Of a DNA stretch of 64,000 bases, positions 8,404-16,930 are shown piece after piece. Made by a program: the position numbers and the translations under genes. Origin of the DNA: CAMTVQ01 sp947085255 (lineage in GTDB: Bacteria; Bacteroidota; Bacteroidia; Sphingobacteriales; Sphingobacteriaceae); assembly GCA_947085255.1 (NCBI GenBank), contig CAMTVQ010000005.1, positions 1-64,000 of the forward strand. The letters are read 5' to 3'. Under the pieces are notes generated by a model. The model did no database searches. It was given only the letters and a program-made list of their open reading frames with translations, and was not told where the DNA came from. How positions within the stretch are numbered: position 1 is the first letter of the stretch; every line of letters starts with the position of its first letter.

Positions 8404-10203
8404 TTACAACGTTTCTGGCAATGTGTACTTACGTCCTTTGTTTACTTCTTTTAGGTGATTCATTAGTGGTTCGAAATAGCTAAGCATTGCTTTAGCATTC
8501 AAATCTTCGCCTGTTTTCTCTTTTAGTACTTTTTGCCAGTCTTTAGAAGAGCCAGGGCGCATAATATCGCGTAGAAAATTACCTACTTCTTTGTTGCCAT
8601 AGTAGTTACAAGCACGTGGGTCTTGTTTCAATATCTTTTTAGCTATATGGTCGTGCAATTGAAATAAAATAACGTACGATAATGCATAATCATAATACTG
8701 CGCAGCATCATCATTAATATGTGTTTTAGAAGCAGCATCACAGTACTCTTCGCCACGTTCGGTTGGTGGCACTATACCTTGGTATTGTTTAGCCAATGCC
8801 CACCATTTTTTGTTGAACTCACTTTCGGTAAGATTATCAGTGTACAACGCTTTTTCAAATTCGCTCATTACGCCAGCAGCAAAAGGAATAAATACGGCGT
8901 AGTTTAGGGCTTCTTTTAATAGGTTTTGTACCTCATCCGATTTAGCATCAGCAGCTACTAGGCCTCTATTTACCAAAAATGGTTTTTGTGATGCTGCTAA
9001 ACCCATCAAACTTCCCATTGCTTCGTGGTAAGCACGGTTGGCGCCAGCACGCAACAAGGGTGGTACATCAGGGTTGGTATAGGTCATGTAATAGTAAATA
9101 TGTCCTAACTCATGGTTAGATGTTTCAAACCATTCGGCATTCGGTTCTACACTCATCAAGCTGCGTACATCTTTATCTAAATCCATGTGCCACGCAGAAG
9201 CATGATTGTTTTTCTTCACAGCAGAATCGGCAGGATAAGGGTATAAATTTGATTTCTCCCAAAAACTTGCAGGTAATGCATCAAAACCTAAACTTTTATA
9301 AAAATCTTCACCCGATTTTACAATGTCTTCGGGTGTTTTCGTTTTCAAAATACCATCTAAGTCTAAGCCTTGTACGGTAACCATATTGCTCCAATCTTGC
9401 CCCCAACGGTTGGTGAGCCAATGTGCTGGAATATAATCTGGAACATCTTTTACAGCATATTTTTTAGCTAATTCATAACGGGCATATGTATGCAACTCGC
9501 GAAAAAGTGGGCGCAATTCTTGATTCAATTTACGCATCAATTCCATCATTTCATCTGTTTTTAAGCCATATTCTGATACCTGATAGGTAAAAAAATCGTT
9601 GTAGCCTAAAGCTTGTACCGTTTCATTACGCAACTTACGCAGGTTTACCAAGCCTCCTTTTAGCCCTTTCCCTACTTCTTTGCTGGCTTCCCAAGCTTGT
9701 TGGCGCTTGCTTAAATCCATTTCCGATTTCAATACCTCATCAATCTGGTTAGTAGAGGCGGCTTTACCATCCAATTGGTAGTTAAAGCCGTATAGTTTAT
9801 CAGATTGCTCAGTTTCAGCTTTTATGCGTGCTTTTACCACATCAGCCACCGTTTGTGGATTATTGGCAGCCGCAAAAAGGATGGCTTCGAGCTGTTTTAC
9901 TTGTAGTTCGGTAAGTTTATCCTTTTGCTGCAAAAACTTGCGGGCATTGTCAATATTTTCTTTACTGCCAGTAAATACAGCAAAGGCTTCATTTGTTTTC
10001 TGAGTGGCTACGGCATTGGTGCTATCACCAGGAATGATTTCTATATTCGATTTCCACTGTGCCTCTGATGATTCGGCATATAATTTTACAAATGTAGTGG
10101 TGTAGCTATCTATAAATGTTTGTGCCTCTTTTTGTAGCGCTTTTTCGCTTCCACAGGCCATAATTAGTACAGAACTACATAAAATAATTAGAAATTTGCG
10201 CAT
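8404..10203 (-). CDS. M2-family (ACE-like) zinc dipeptidyl carboxypeptidase, lipoprotein
   Basis: M2 peptidases (angiotensin-converting-enzyme family) release C-terminal dipeptides using zinc. The zinc motif HELGH is at residues 364-368, and the third ligand follows in NRAYHEAMGSLMG, as in ACE. The N-terminus is a lipoprotein signal with lipobox LIMAC (cysteine at 17), so the enzyme is membrane-anchored, probably periplasmic or outer-membrane. The 599-aa length matches one ACE catalytic domain. It is a single-gene unit, divergent from the PD40 gene, and probably takes part in peptide use. Confidence 0.92.
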   Translation of the reverse strand: MRKFLIILCSSVLIMACGSEKALQKEAQTFIDSYTTTFVKLYAESSEAQWKSNIEIIPGDSTNAVATQKTNEAFAVFTGSKENIDNARKFLQQKDKLTELQVKQLEAILFAAANNPQTVADVVKARIKAETEQSDKLYGFNYQLDGKAASTNQIDEVLKSEMDLSKRQQAWEASKEVGKGLKGGLVNLRKLRNETVQALGYNDFFTYQVSEYGLKTDEMMELMRKLNQELRPLFRELHTYARYELAKKYAVKDVPDYIPAHWLTNRWGQDWSNMVTVQGLDLDGILKTKTPEDIVKSGEDFYKSLGFDALPASFWEKSNLYPYPADSAVKKNNHASAWHMDLDKDVRSLMSVEPNAEWFETSNHELGHIYYYMTYTNPDVPPLLRAGANRAYHEAMGSLMGLAASQKPFLVNRGLVAADAKSDEVQNLLKEALNYAVFIPFAAGVMSEFEKALYTDNLTESEFNKKWWALAKQYQGIVPPTERGEEYCDAASKTHINDDAAQYYDYALSYVILFQLHDHIAKKILKQDPRACNYYGNKEVGNFLRDIMRPGSSKDWQKVLKEKTGEDLNAKAMLSYFEPLMNHLKEVNKGRKYTLPETL

Positions 10204-10341
10204 ATAGTGTTAGTTTAGAAAACGAATTTGAACAAAGAACAGCTATTTTTTTGTAAAAAACTTGATAGATACCTAATAAGGATGCAGAATATATGGGTGC
10301 AAATTGTGTATAATTGGCTTTTTATAAAAGAAATCATACCA

Positions 10342-12357
10342 ATGCGTTGTAGTTTTTTGGCTCTTATTATTTCCTTTTTATGTGCTGGGGCGGTTGCTCA
10401 GAAAAAAGCATTTTCAGAAAACTTCCTCAATAAATCTAATGGTTGGCTTATTTATAATGGCAGCCAAGTATCTTGTAACTTGCAAAAAGGCTCTTACTCC
10501 ATGCGCAATGGCAGCGATGCGTCAGTGCAAATGCGCACTCCTTACTTTTTAAGTACAGCTAATGAATTTTTATTAAGTACGGGCATTACAGTAAAAGGAG
10601 GCAACGACCAAGCTTGGAATGGATTTTATATCAATGCGGATAGTATTTCTTATCAGTTTACATTTACCCGTAGCGGAGCAGGTCAGCTTGTGAAAATAAA
10701 TGGAAAGACAAAAGCAGGGGATACGCTTGTATATAAAAGCCGTGTGAAAAAGATAAAAGGGGAAAGTTTAGAAACCAATACACTTGCAATTAAAGTAAAC
10801 AAAGGCGAACTTAACTTTACTATAAATAAAGGCAAAGTAGGTACTATCGAATTTAAAGCACGCCGTATTACCGAAATAGGGTATGTATTGGCACCACGCA
10901 ACGACATACGGGTAGAGACGTTTGAAGCAGGTAATAAACCAAGCATAAAACGTATTACCTTAGTAAATGACAGCAATATATTAACTGCCGAACGCAGTAC
11001 ATTATTGGCTACCGAGTTTGATGAAGCGAAACCAGTAGTTAGTCCCGATGGAAAATTATTATTCATCACTTCAGAAAATCGTTCGGAAAGCGTAAATCTT
11101 GCTACAGCCAAACGCTCAAAGGATATTTACTTCCTTACCAAACGTGCAGATGGCGGTTGGAATGATGCGAAACATGCTGGCTATCTCATCAATAATGATT
11201 ACGATAACGAAGTGGTGGCCATATCGGCAGATAATGAAACGCTTTTAATTACGGGTAAATACAAGCGTCAGGCAACAAATGAGTTGTATGAAGGTGATTT
11301 ATTTTTCTCTACAAAAGAGTATGATGGCTCATGGAGTTATCCAGAGCCGGTGTATATTATCAGTAAATACTTGAGTAGTGCGGTAAAGTATAATGGTTTT
11401 ACGCTTTCTGCCAGTGGCAAAACACTTTTAATGAGTATGAAGCGCGATGATAGCAATGGCGGATTCGATTTGTATGCTTCTTTTTCGGAAGATGGTAGTT
11501 ATTTTACTGAACCAGTAAATTTAGGCGCACAAATTAATACAGTGGGAGATGAAACAGCCCCTTGTATAGCTGCAGATGGCACTACATTGTACTTTTCGAG
11601 TACAGGATATAATGGCTACGGGCAATCGGATATTTACATAAGCAAACGACAAGGAGATAGTTGGGATAGTTGGTCAAGTCCAGAAAATATGGGTCCAGCG
11701 ATTAATTCACCATTGGCAGATCTTTCATTTTCTACCGATGCTTCTGGTGAATATGCTTATATTTCTTCGGCGGAAGGTGCAGTTGGAGAAACAGATATTT
11801 TCAGGGTAACGTTACCAGAAAGTATCCGTCCGCAGGCAGTAGCTATTATTTACGGAAAGGTACTGGACGCACAAACCAGCGAGCCACTTATTACTACTGT
11901 GCGTAATGTAGAATTACCTAAACGTACCGAAACAGCAAGTACACTGTCGAGCATTAACGATGGTAGTTTTGCACTAGCAGTACCTGTAGGTAGAAAGTAC
12001 GAGATTTCTGCAAAAGAGAAGGGATATTTTGCACTTTCCGAAAAACTGGATTTAAGTCAAAAAACAGGGTTTAATAAAATTGAACGTAATTTATACTTGT
12101 TCCCTATAAAAACGGGAGAGCCAATTCGTTTAGGAAACAGATACTTTGAACTAGGTGCTGCCGAGTTTAATAGTACTGCTTTAGAAGAACTAGAGAAAAT
12201 GATTGGCGTATTATCCCAAAATCCAGGAATGCGCGTAATGGTAGAAGGTTCTCCTACTAGGACATTGCAACTTGAACGCGAAAAGGCAGTTTCTTTTTAT
12301 TTATATACGCAGGGCATTAATCCCGTTCGTACGTTGCTTCGTTCAAAAAAAAAGTAG
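10342..12357 (+). CDS. Secreted PD40-propeller protein with degenerate OmpA-like C-terminus
   Basis: I chose the start at 10342 because MRCSFLALIISFLCAGAVAQ is a clean signal peptide; an in-frame start at 10228 would put 38 unlikely residues before it. The 671-aa protein has an N-terminal beta-sandwich-like part, a central WD40-like PD40 propeller (repeats such as KPVVSPDGKLLFITSENR and APCIAADGTTLYFSSTGYNG), a carboxypeptidase-regulatory-like segment and a C-terminal region that matches the OmpA layout. The usual peptidoglycan-binding block (HTDxxG...N..LSxxRA) is eroded to VEGSPTRT...LEREKAVSFYL. T9SS/gliding-linked proteins often have this layout, but the partner is unknown. Confidence 0.8.
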   Translation: MRCSFLALIISFLCAGAVAQKKAFSENFLNKSNGWLIYNGSQVSCNLQKGSYSMRNGSDASVQMRTPYFLSTANEFLLSTGITVKGGNDQAWNGFYINADSISYQFTFTRSGAGQLVKINGKTKAGDTLVYKSRVKKIKGESLETNTLAIKVNKGELNFTINKGKVGTIEFKARRITEIGYVLAPRNDIRVETFEAGNKPSIKRITLVNDSNILTAERSTLLATEFDEAKPVVSPDGKLLFITSENRSESVNLATAKRSKDIYFLTKRADGGWNDAKHAGYLINNDYDNEVVAISADNETLLITGKYKRQATNELYEGDLFFSTKEYDGSWSYPEPVYIISKYLSSAVKYNGFTLSASGKTLLMSMKRDDSNGGFDLYASFSEDGSYFTEPVNLGAQINTVGDETAPCIAADGTTLYFSSTGYNGYGQSDIYISKRQGDSWDSWSSPENMGPAINSPLADLSFSTDASGEYAYISSAEGAVGETDIFRVTLPESIRPQAVAIIYGKVLDAQTSEPLITTVRNVELPKRTETASTLSSINDGSFALAVPVGRKYEISAKEKGYFALSEKLDLSQKTGFNKIERNLYLFPIKTGEPIRLGNRYFELGAAEFNSTALEELEKMIGVLSQNPGMRVMVEGSPTRTLQLEREKAVSFYLYTQGINPVRTLLRSKKK

Positions 12358-12385
12358 TTTAAGAGTCTCTTAGTATCACTTACGT

Positions 12386-15300
12386 TTATCGATATAAAAT
12401 AACCGCTTGCGGAAATATTTTTACCTTATCAGAATTACTGGTAGCTTCCAGTATTACGGCATAGGCACCATCAGGGCAAGGTTGACCAGATAGATCATTT
12501 CCATCCCATTGCAGTAGTATATTATCAGTAGCAAATACCAAATTACCCCAGCGGTTAAAAATACCCATGCGTACTTTTTTAGTACCTACACCAACTATGT
12601 TTAGCACATCATTAAAAGTATCGCCATTTGGGGTAAAAGCTTCGGGTATACGTATCACAAACAAATCTTTGAGTGCATCATTTATAATATTCACCACTTT
12701 TGTAGCGGTATCTACACAACCATTGTTTTTGGCGATTAATTGAATAGCAAACTGCCCGCTTGTTTTGTAGGTATGCATTGGCGATGTTATGAGCGATTTT
12801 ACAGTTGGATCATCTCCAAAATTCCATTCTGAGCTTGCTGTTCCAGTTTTATTTATAAAAGTAATAGTAGCAGCATCCAACGCTACCGAATCTACTTCTA
12901 CACCGTCCGCAGTAATCATAAAATCAGCTGCTGGCTTTTTTTTCACCATTACATTTTGCATGGCTTCGTCCTTACATTGTCCAGAAGTTACTTCCAAGGT
13001 GTACGTACCACTTTTTTTCACCACCAAGCTATCGCTAAAAGTAGTTGCATTCCATACATAACTGCCAGCCCTTTCGGCAGATTTAAGTACTACACTATCT
13101 CCTTCACAAAAAATTAAGGGACCACTCGCTACTATTCGTGCTATAGCAGTATCTACATTTATAGCTAAAGTGCGGGTGTCTGTACAGCCAGCTGCATCAG
13201 CTACACGGAGCGTGATAATACTGTCTTTTTGTAGTCCTACAGTTAAGGATGGTCCTCTGCTGCTATCGCTCCATAAATACGTGTAAGTACTACTTTGAGG
13301 AGTAATTTTTGGCATCAGCAACATATTTGTGCCAAAGCAGCCTGTTGTATCAACTGGAAATGTAAGTGTAAAAGTTGGGTTAGAGTTGGTTATCTGTACA
13401 CTTGCCGTGTCTGTACATTTTTTGATTACATCTGTCACTATTACTTTATATGAACCCGCACTTACATTGGTGTAATTAGCCATAGCAGGACCATTAATCC
13501 ATTTGTACGCGTATTGCCCCGAACCATTTATTGCCAAACCTCGGGCGGTTGTACTTGTACCGCAGGGTATTGCCAGCATATCTGCAGTGGCACTAGCTAC
13601 CACGGCAGGTTTTACGGTAATTGTATCAGAAGGTACATTGGGGCAACCGTCCTTACTATACATTACTGAGTATTTTCCGGTATCTGTTACGGTAATAAAT
13701 GAATCCGTGCTGCCCGTATTCCAACTGTAAGAATCGGCTAGTAAATCAGTTTTAATAATTAGTCCTTTACCTGTACAAAAAGCGGTGTCACCAGAGATTA
13801 CCAGTTTAAGTTTGGGATCACTGGCAGTTATATTTACCGAGCGCGAATCTTTGCAGCTTGTAGCGGTATCTGTTACCTCTATGGTATAGGTAGCAGAAGA
13901 GGTAGCAACTATAGTGAGCTGGGCAGTTTTAGTGTTATTGGGGTCGTTCCATTTGTACTTTAATGTAGTAAGCGGTGGAGATATAATTGGAATGATAGTA
14001 ATCATTTTTCCTTTGCATATTTGTCTATCGGGTATGGAGTCAATATTAAAACTTGGGGCAAGATTACGTATCATTACCTTGGAAGTGTCTTTACAGGTAT
14101 TTCCATCTGTTACTACTACTTGGTACTCTCCAGCTCCTCTGTTAGTCCAAGCTGCAGTAGCAGGGCCATTAATCCATTTAAAGGTGTATGAAGAACCACT
14201 TCCTCCACTTGCCGATGCCAATAGGTTTTTTGTTTGCCCACATTGTACTTGCTGATTAGCGCCAGCATTAGCTAATACATTAGGAAACAACGTTACGGTT
14301 GCTGCCGTAGAGGTTAACTTGCATGAACCACCAAAAAATGAAGCTTCACAGGTATATGTTCCAGCTGTTTTTGCTTGTATGCTGCTAGATGTAGCATTCG
14401 TACTCCATAAAAAACCAGTAGCATCCACAGCTGTGGCGGTAAGTTTTACACTATCTCCCCTACAAAAAGAAGCTGGAGTAATGGGAGCTATAGTTACTGT
14501 TTTAGGTGGTAAAAATTCGGCATGCTCCGGAAAATTATAAAAGGCAGCAGCGCTCGGAATACTAAGTACATTCTGCTGAAACTGACACAGAGCTCCCGTT
14601 AAGTTTGGCTTATTTATTTTATGAATAGCTGGTGCAGCAACACTAAATCGGTAATAAATAGCACCATCTGGGCCTAACTTAAACCCGCCTGCTTGCCCAG
14701 AAACAGCTAAGGCGGGGTCGTTAAAAACAACAGTACGTACTATAGGCGATTGGGATAAGTCATACTGGTAAATATTTACAGCACCTAAATTGCCCGTGTA
14801 TAGTTTAGAGCCATCGGGGCTAAACTCACAATCAACTATTTGCGAAGTAGTACCATCATTAGTACCATTAAATGCCATGCGGTCAATAATCTGACAAGCA
14901 CCAATTGCACCCGTACTTTCATCAAAAGCAACAGTGGCTACTACTGCCGCAGGGCTCCATAAAGCCAAAGCAATTTTTTTGGCTGCCTTGCTATAACTTA
15001 AACTAAACGTATTGTTTAGACTGGCTACACCAGAGCTTGCAGGAGGTGGAGAAGGAGTAATGGTTGTATTTGCTGCAAAATCAGCAGGATTACTGGGGAT
15101 ACTTATTACAATGTAGTTGTTTATTTTATCTACTTTGCTTACTAGCCAAAACTTATTTTCGGCAGTATTGGCTACTACAAGCATACCTTCGTCCAAATCG
15201 TTACGAATAACTTGATTTTTGATAATAACAGCACCCAATCCCCCATTTTGAGTCATATCTACAATGGAGTAGGATAACACACCAGGTGTAGTGGGACTGC

Positions 15301-15706
15301 CGTTGTGGTTCGCCGTGTTAGTAAAAATATAAAACAGCTTGTTGGTACAGTCTGGTACTACACTAATGGCTGCGGCTTGTGCGGTTGTATTACTATTTAT
15401 GCCGCCAAGAGCATTTCCATTTGCCATTTGTTGGTTGGCGCTGTTGTAAACGGTGGTACCATCGGTAGCAAATAATACATCTCCGGTAATAGGGTCGTTG
15501 GCAATGGCACAGCCTTCAACATTATAGTTTACTCGGCTACCACTTGCATTGTTTACGGTTGGTATATTGGTAACATTATCGAATTTAATTTCTGAACTGG
15601 TACCAAAGCGCCACGTTTGGTTATTTTTAGAGGTTTGGGCAAATGAATTACCACAAATACTTAGTAAAAGGAAGAAAAAGTAACGTAGCATGTAAATATG
15701 TTTCAT
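12386..15706 (-). CDS. Large secreted PKD-type protein with type B T9SS sorting domain
   Basis: The 1106-aa protein has a signal peptide (an alternative start is Met6, MLRYFFFLLLSICGNSFAQ). Residues 30-400 look like a propeller with data-readout repeats (FSPDGSKLYTGNLGAVNIYQY). Several Ig/PKD-like modules follow, each with LSxxGTYTCEA- or SVCGxxT-like motifs, and one PKD block (STASSEWNFGDDPTVKSL). The C-terminus EAFTPNGDTFNDVLNIVG ... IFNRWGNLVF is the gliding-associated type B sorting domain (CHU_C/TIGR04131). It is therefore exported by the T9SS and likely acts as an adhesin. It carries several Cys pairs typical of such modules; its ligand is unknown. Confidence 0.92.
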   Translation of the reverse strand: MKHIYMLRYFFFLLLSICGNSFAQTSKNNQTWRFGTSSEIKFDNVTNIPTVNNASGSRVNYNVEGCAIANDPITGDVLFATDGTTVYNSANQQMANGNALGGINSNTTAQAAAISVVPDCTNKLFYIFTNTANHNGSPTTPGVLSYSIVDMTQNGGLGAVIIKNQVIRNDLDEGMLVVANTAENKFWLVSKVDKINNYIVISIPSNPADFAANTTITPSPPPASSGVASLNNTFSLSYSKAAKKIALALWSPAAVVATVAFDESTGAIGACQIIDRMAFNGTNDGTTSQIVDCEFSPDGSKLYTGNLGAVNIYQYDLSQSPIVRTVVFNDPALAVSGQAGGFKLGPDGAIYYRFSVAAPAIHKINKPNLTGALCQFQQNVLSIPSAAAFYNFPEHAEFLPPKTVTIAPITPASFCRGDSVKLTATAVDATGFLWSTNATSSSIQAKTAGTYTCEASFFGGSCKLTSTAATVTLFPNVLANAGANQQVQCGQTKNLLASASGGSGSSYTFKWINGPATAAWTNRGAGEYQVVVTDGNTCKDTSKVMIRNLAPSFNIDSIPDRQICKGKMITIIPIISPPLTTLKYKWNDPNNTKTAQLTIVATSSATYTIEVTDTATSCKDSRSVNITASDPKLKLVISGDTAFCTGKGLIIKTDLLADSYSWNTGSTDSFITVTDTGKYSVMYSKDGCPNVPSDTITVKPAVVASATADMLAIPCGTSTTARGLAINGSGQYAYKWINGPAMANYTNVSAGSYKVIVTDVIKKCTDTASVQITNSNPTFTLTFPVDTTGCFGTNMLLMPKITPQSSTYTYLWSDSSRGPSLTVGLQKDSIITLRVADAAGCTDTRTLAINVDTAIARIVASGPLIFCEGDSVVLKSAERAGSYVWNATTFSDSLVVKKSGTYTLEVTSGQCKDEAMQNVMVKKKPAADFMITADGVEVDSVALDAATITFINKTGTASSEWNFGDDPTVKSLITSPMHTYKTSGQFAIQLIAKNNGCVDTATKVVNIINDALKDLFVIRIPEAFTPNGDTFNDVLNIVGVGTKKVRMGIFNRWGNLVFATDNILLQWDGNDLSGQPCPDGAYAVILEATSNSDKVKIFPQAVILYR

Positions 15707-15812
15707 CGTTGCCTTACTGTTACGGTAAAAGGATAGAAAAAGATTTATAAAGGTAGTGATAATCAGTTATTCATTTGTTGCCGTATTATTGATGGCAGAA
15801 GAGGTGCAACAA

Positions 15813-15847
15813 AAAAAGAGGCGACACATTATGCATCGCCTCTTTTT
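15813..15847 (-). terminator. Rho-independent terminator
   Basis: The stem AAAAAGAGGCGA (15813-15824) with TCGCCTCTTTTT (15836-15847) has an 11-nt loop and a run of seven T on the minus strand. It ends the lipoprotein gene at 15872-16831. Confidence 0.9.
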
Positions 15848-15871
15848 GTTTGTGGTTTTTTGATTAGTTGT

Positions 15872-16831
15872 TTATTTACACTGGTAGGTATAGGTATTCA
15901 CATCAGGTTCAGAAGCACCATTATAAGTTGTAAGCTGCTTAGTTACATTTCCTTTAGCATCTAATTCGTAAGTGTAAGTGATAACATCTGTAAAAATAGG
16001 ATTGTTATCAACTATATACTCCTCAGTTTTTTTCTTCACTAAATTTTTATTGAATTTTCCCAAAAATGGAGCATTTTCCGAAATAAAATTAGACTGCATT
16101 AATTGGCTATCGTATTCGTATGTGCTAGTGTAAGAGCCATTAGTAGTAGGTTGCCCTGTTGTTGTCTGTGTATAAGTTTCAGTTTCTTTTGAGAGATTGC
16201 CATTTGTATACTGATAAATGATAACCGCAGTTCGGGTTGATTTTATAGTAGTACCCCCAATACCTTCATAGCTGTAGGAAAATTGGCTATTCTCTTTAGT
16301 AAGATACCCTTCCGTATTGTATTCATAAGTAGCGGTGTATTCATCTCCATCGGGTGACTTGTCGGATACGGATGTAATAAAACCAAAGCCATTAATAGGA
16401 GCCGTAAGTGTTCTCTTTGTGCTGTCTATCGGATTGCCTTGTTCATCATATTCAATACCGGTAAGAGATATATTCTCGGCAGAATAAGCAAAGGTTTCAG
16501 TGTACTCGATTTTCGCAGTTCCAGTAGAGTCGGTTTCATAAACTTCTATTTTAGATACTCTTCCAACTGCGTCATAAAAAAACTTCTCGCGAAGGACTTG
16601 CGCACTTGTTTTGTGCTGTTTACCTAGCGCTGTGCTGTGTGTGTTTTTCCATGGTCGCAAAAAGCTGGGCTTATTAAATTGTTCTCCATAAGTCTCCGTA
16701 AGTACACAACCATTTTTAGAGAGGTTTGGGTTAGTAGGTTCAGGAGTAGTTGGGGTGGTTTTCTCCTTTTTGCAGGCGGCAATAGTTCCTAGAACCAGTA
16801 ATCCGCTAATGATAAGATGTTTAGTTTTCAT
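15872..16831 (-). CDS. Lipoprotein with YD-repeat-like motifs, function unknown
   Basis: The 319-aa protein has a lipoprotein signal with lipobox GTIAAC followed by a Lys/Thr/Pro-rich linker (KKEKTTPTTPEPTNP). The mature part repeats short motifs like FFYDAVGRVSKIEVYE, EYNTEGYLTKENSQF and YELDAKGNVTKQLTTY, similar to RHS/YD repeats but without the large RHS core or a toxin domain. Such small YD-like lipoproteins are common in Bacteroidota and have no assigned role. It has its own strong promoter (16837-16867) and terminator (15813-15847), so it is monocistronic; the -7 box sits only five bases from the ATG. Confidence 0.75.
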   Translation of the reverse strand: MKTKHLIISGLLVLGTIAACKKEKTTPTTPEPTNPNLSKNGCVLTETYGEQFNKPSFLRPWKNTHSTALGKQHKTSAQVLREKFFYDAVGRVSKIEVYETDSTGTAKIEYTETFAYSAENISLTGIEYDEQGNPIDSTKRTLTAPINGFGFITSVSDKSPDGDEYTATYEYNTEGYLTKENSQFSYSYEGIGGTTIKSTRTAVIIYQYTNGNLSKETETYTQTTTGQPTTNGSYTSTYEYDSQLMQSNFISENAPFLGKFNKNLVKKKTEEYIVDNNPIFTDVITYTYELDAKGNVTKQLTTYNGASEPDVNTYTYQCK

Positions 16832-16836
16832 AGCAC

Positions 16837-16867
16837 CAAATGTATAAACTTTATTTAAAAAGACAAA
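16837..16867 (-). promoter_or_regulatory. Bacteroidota-type promoter of the YD-like lipoprotein gene
   Basis: On the minus strand, TTTG (16867-16864), a 19-bp spacer and TACATTTG (16844-16837) match the primary sigma consensus TTTG-N19-21-TAnnTTTG exactly. The box ends five bases before the ATG at 16831, so the transcript should have almost no leader. Confidence 0.75.
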
Positions 16868-16917
16868 TCACTAGTATATTTCCTCTTCATAGCTATCGCT
16901 ATTCGCCTGTTTTACCT

Positions 16918-16925
16918 TACTTTTG
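16918..16925 (+). promoter_or_regulatory. Promoter -7 box of uvrB
   Basis: TACTTTTG matches TAnnTTTG and ends five bases before the uvrB ATG (16931), which predicts a near-leaderless mRNA. No good -33 TTTG lies at the usual distance. Confidence 0.55.
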
Positions 16926-16930
16926 AACGA

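Noticed and set aside
15872..16831. RHS-type toxin
   Set aside because: It has only YD-like motifs, no RHS core and no toxin domain, and it carries a lipoprotein signal.
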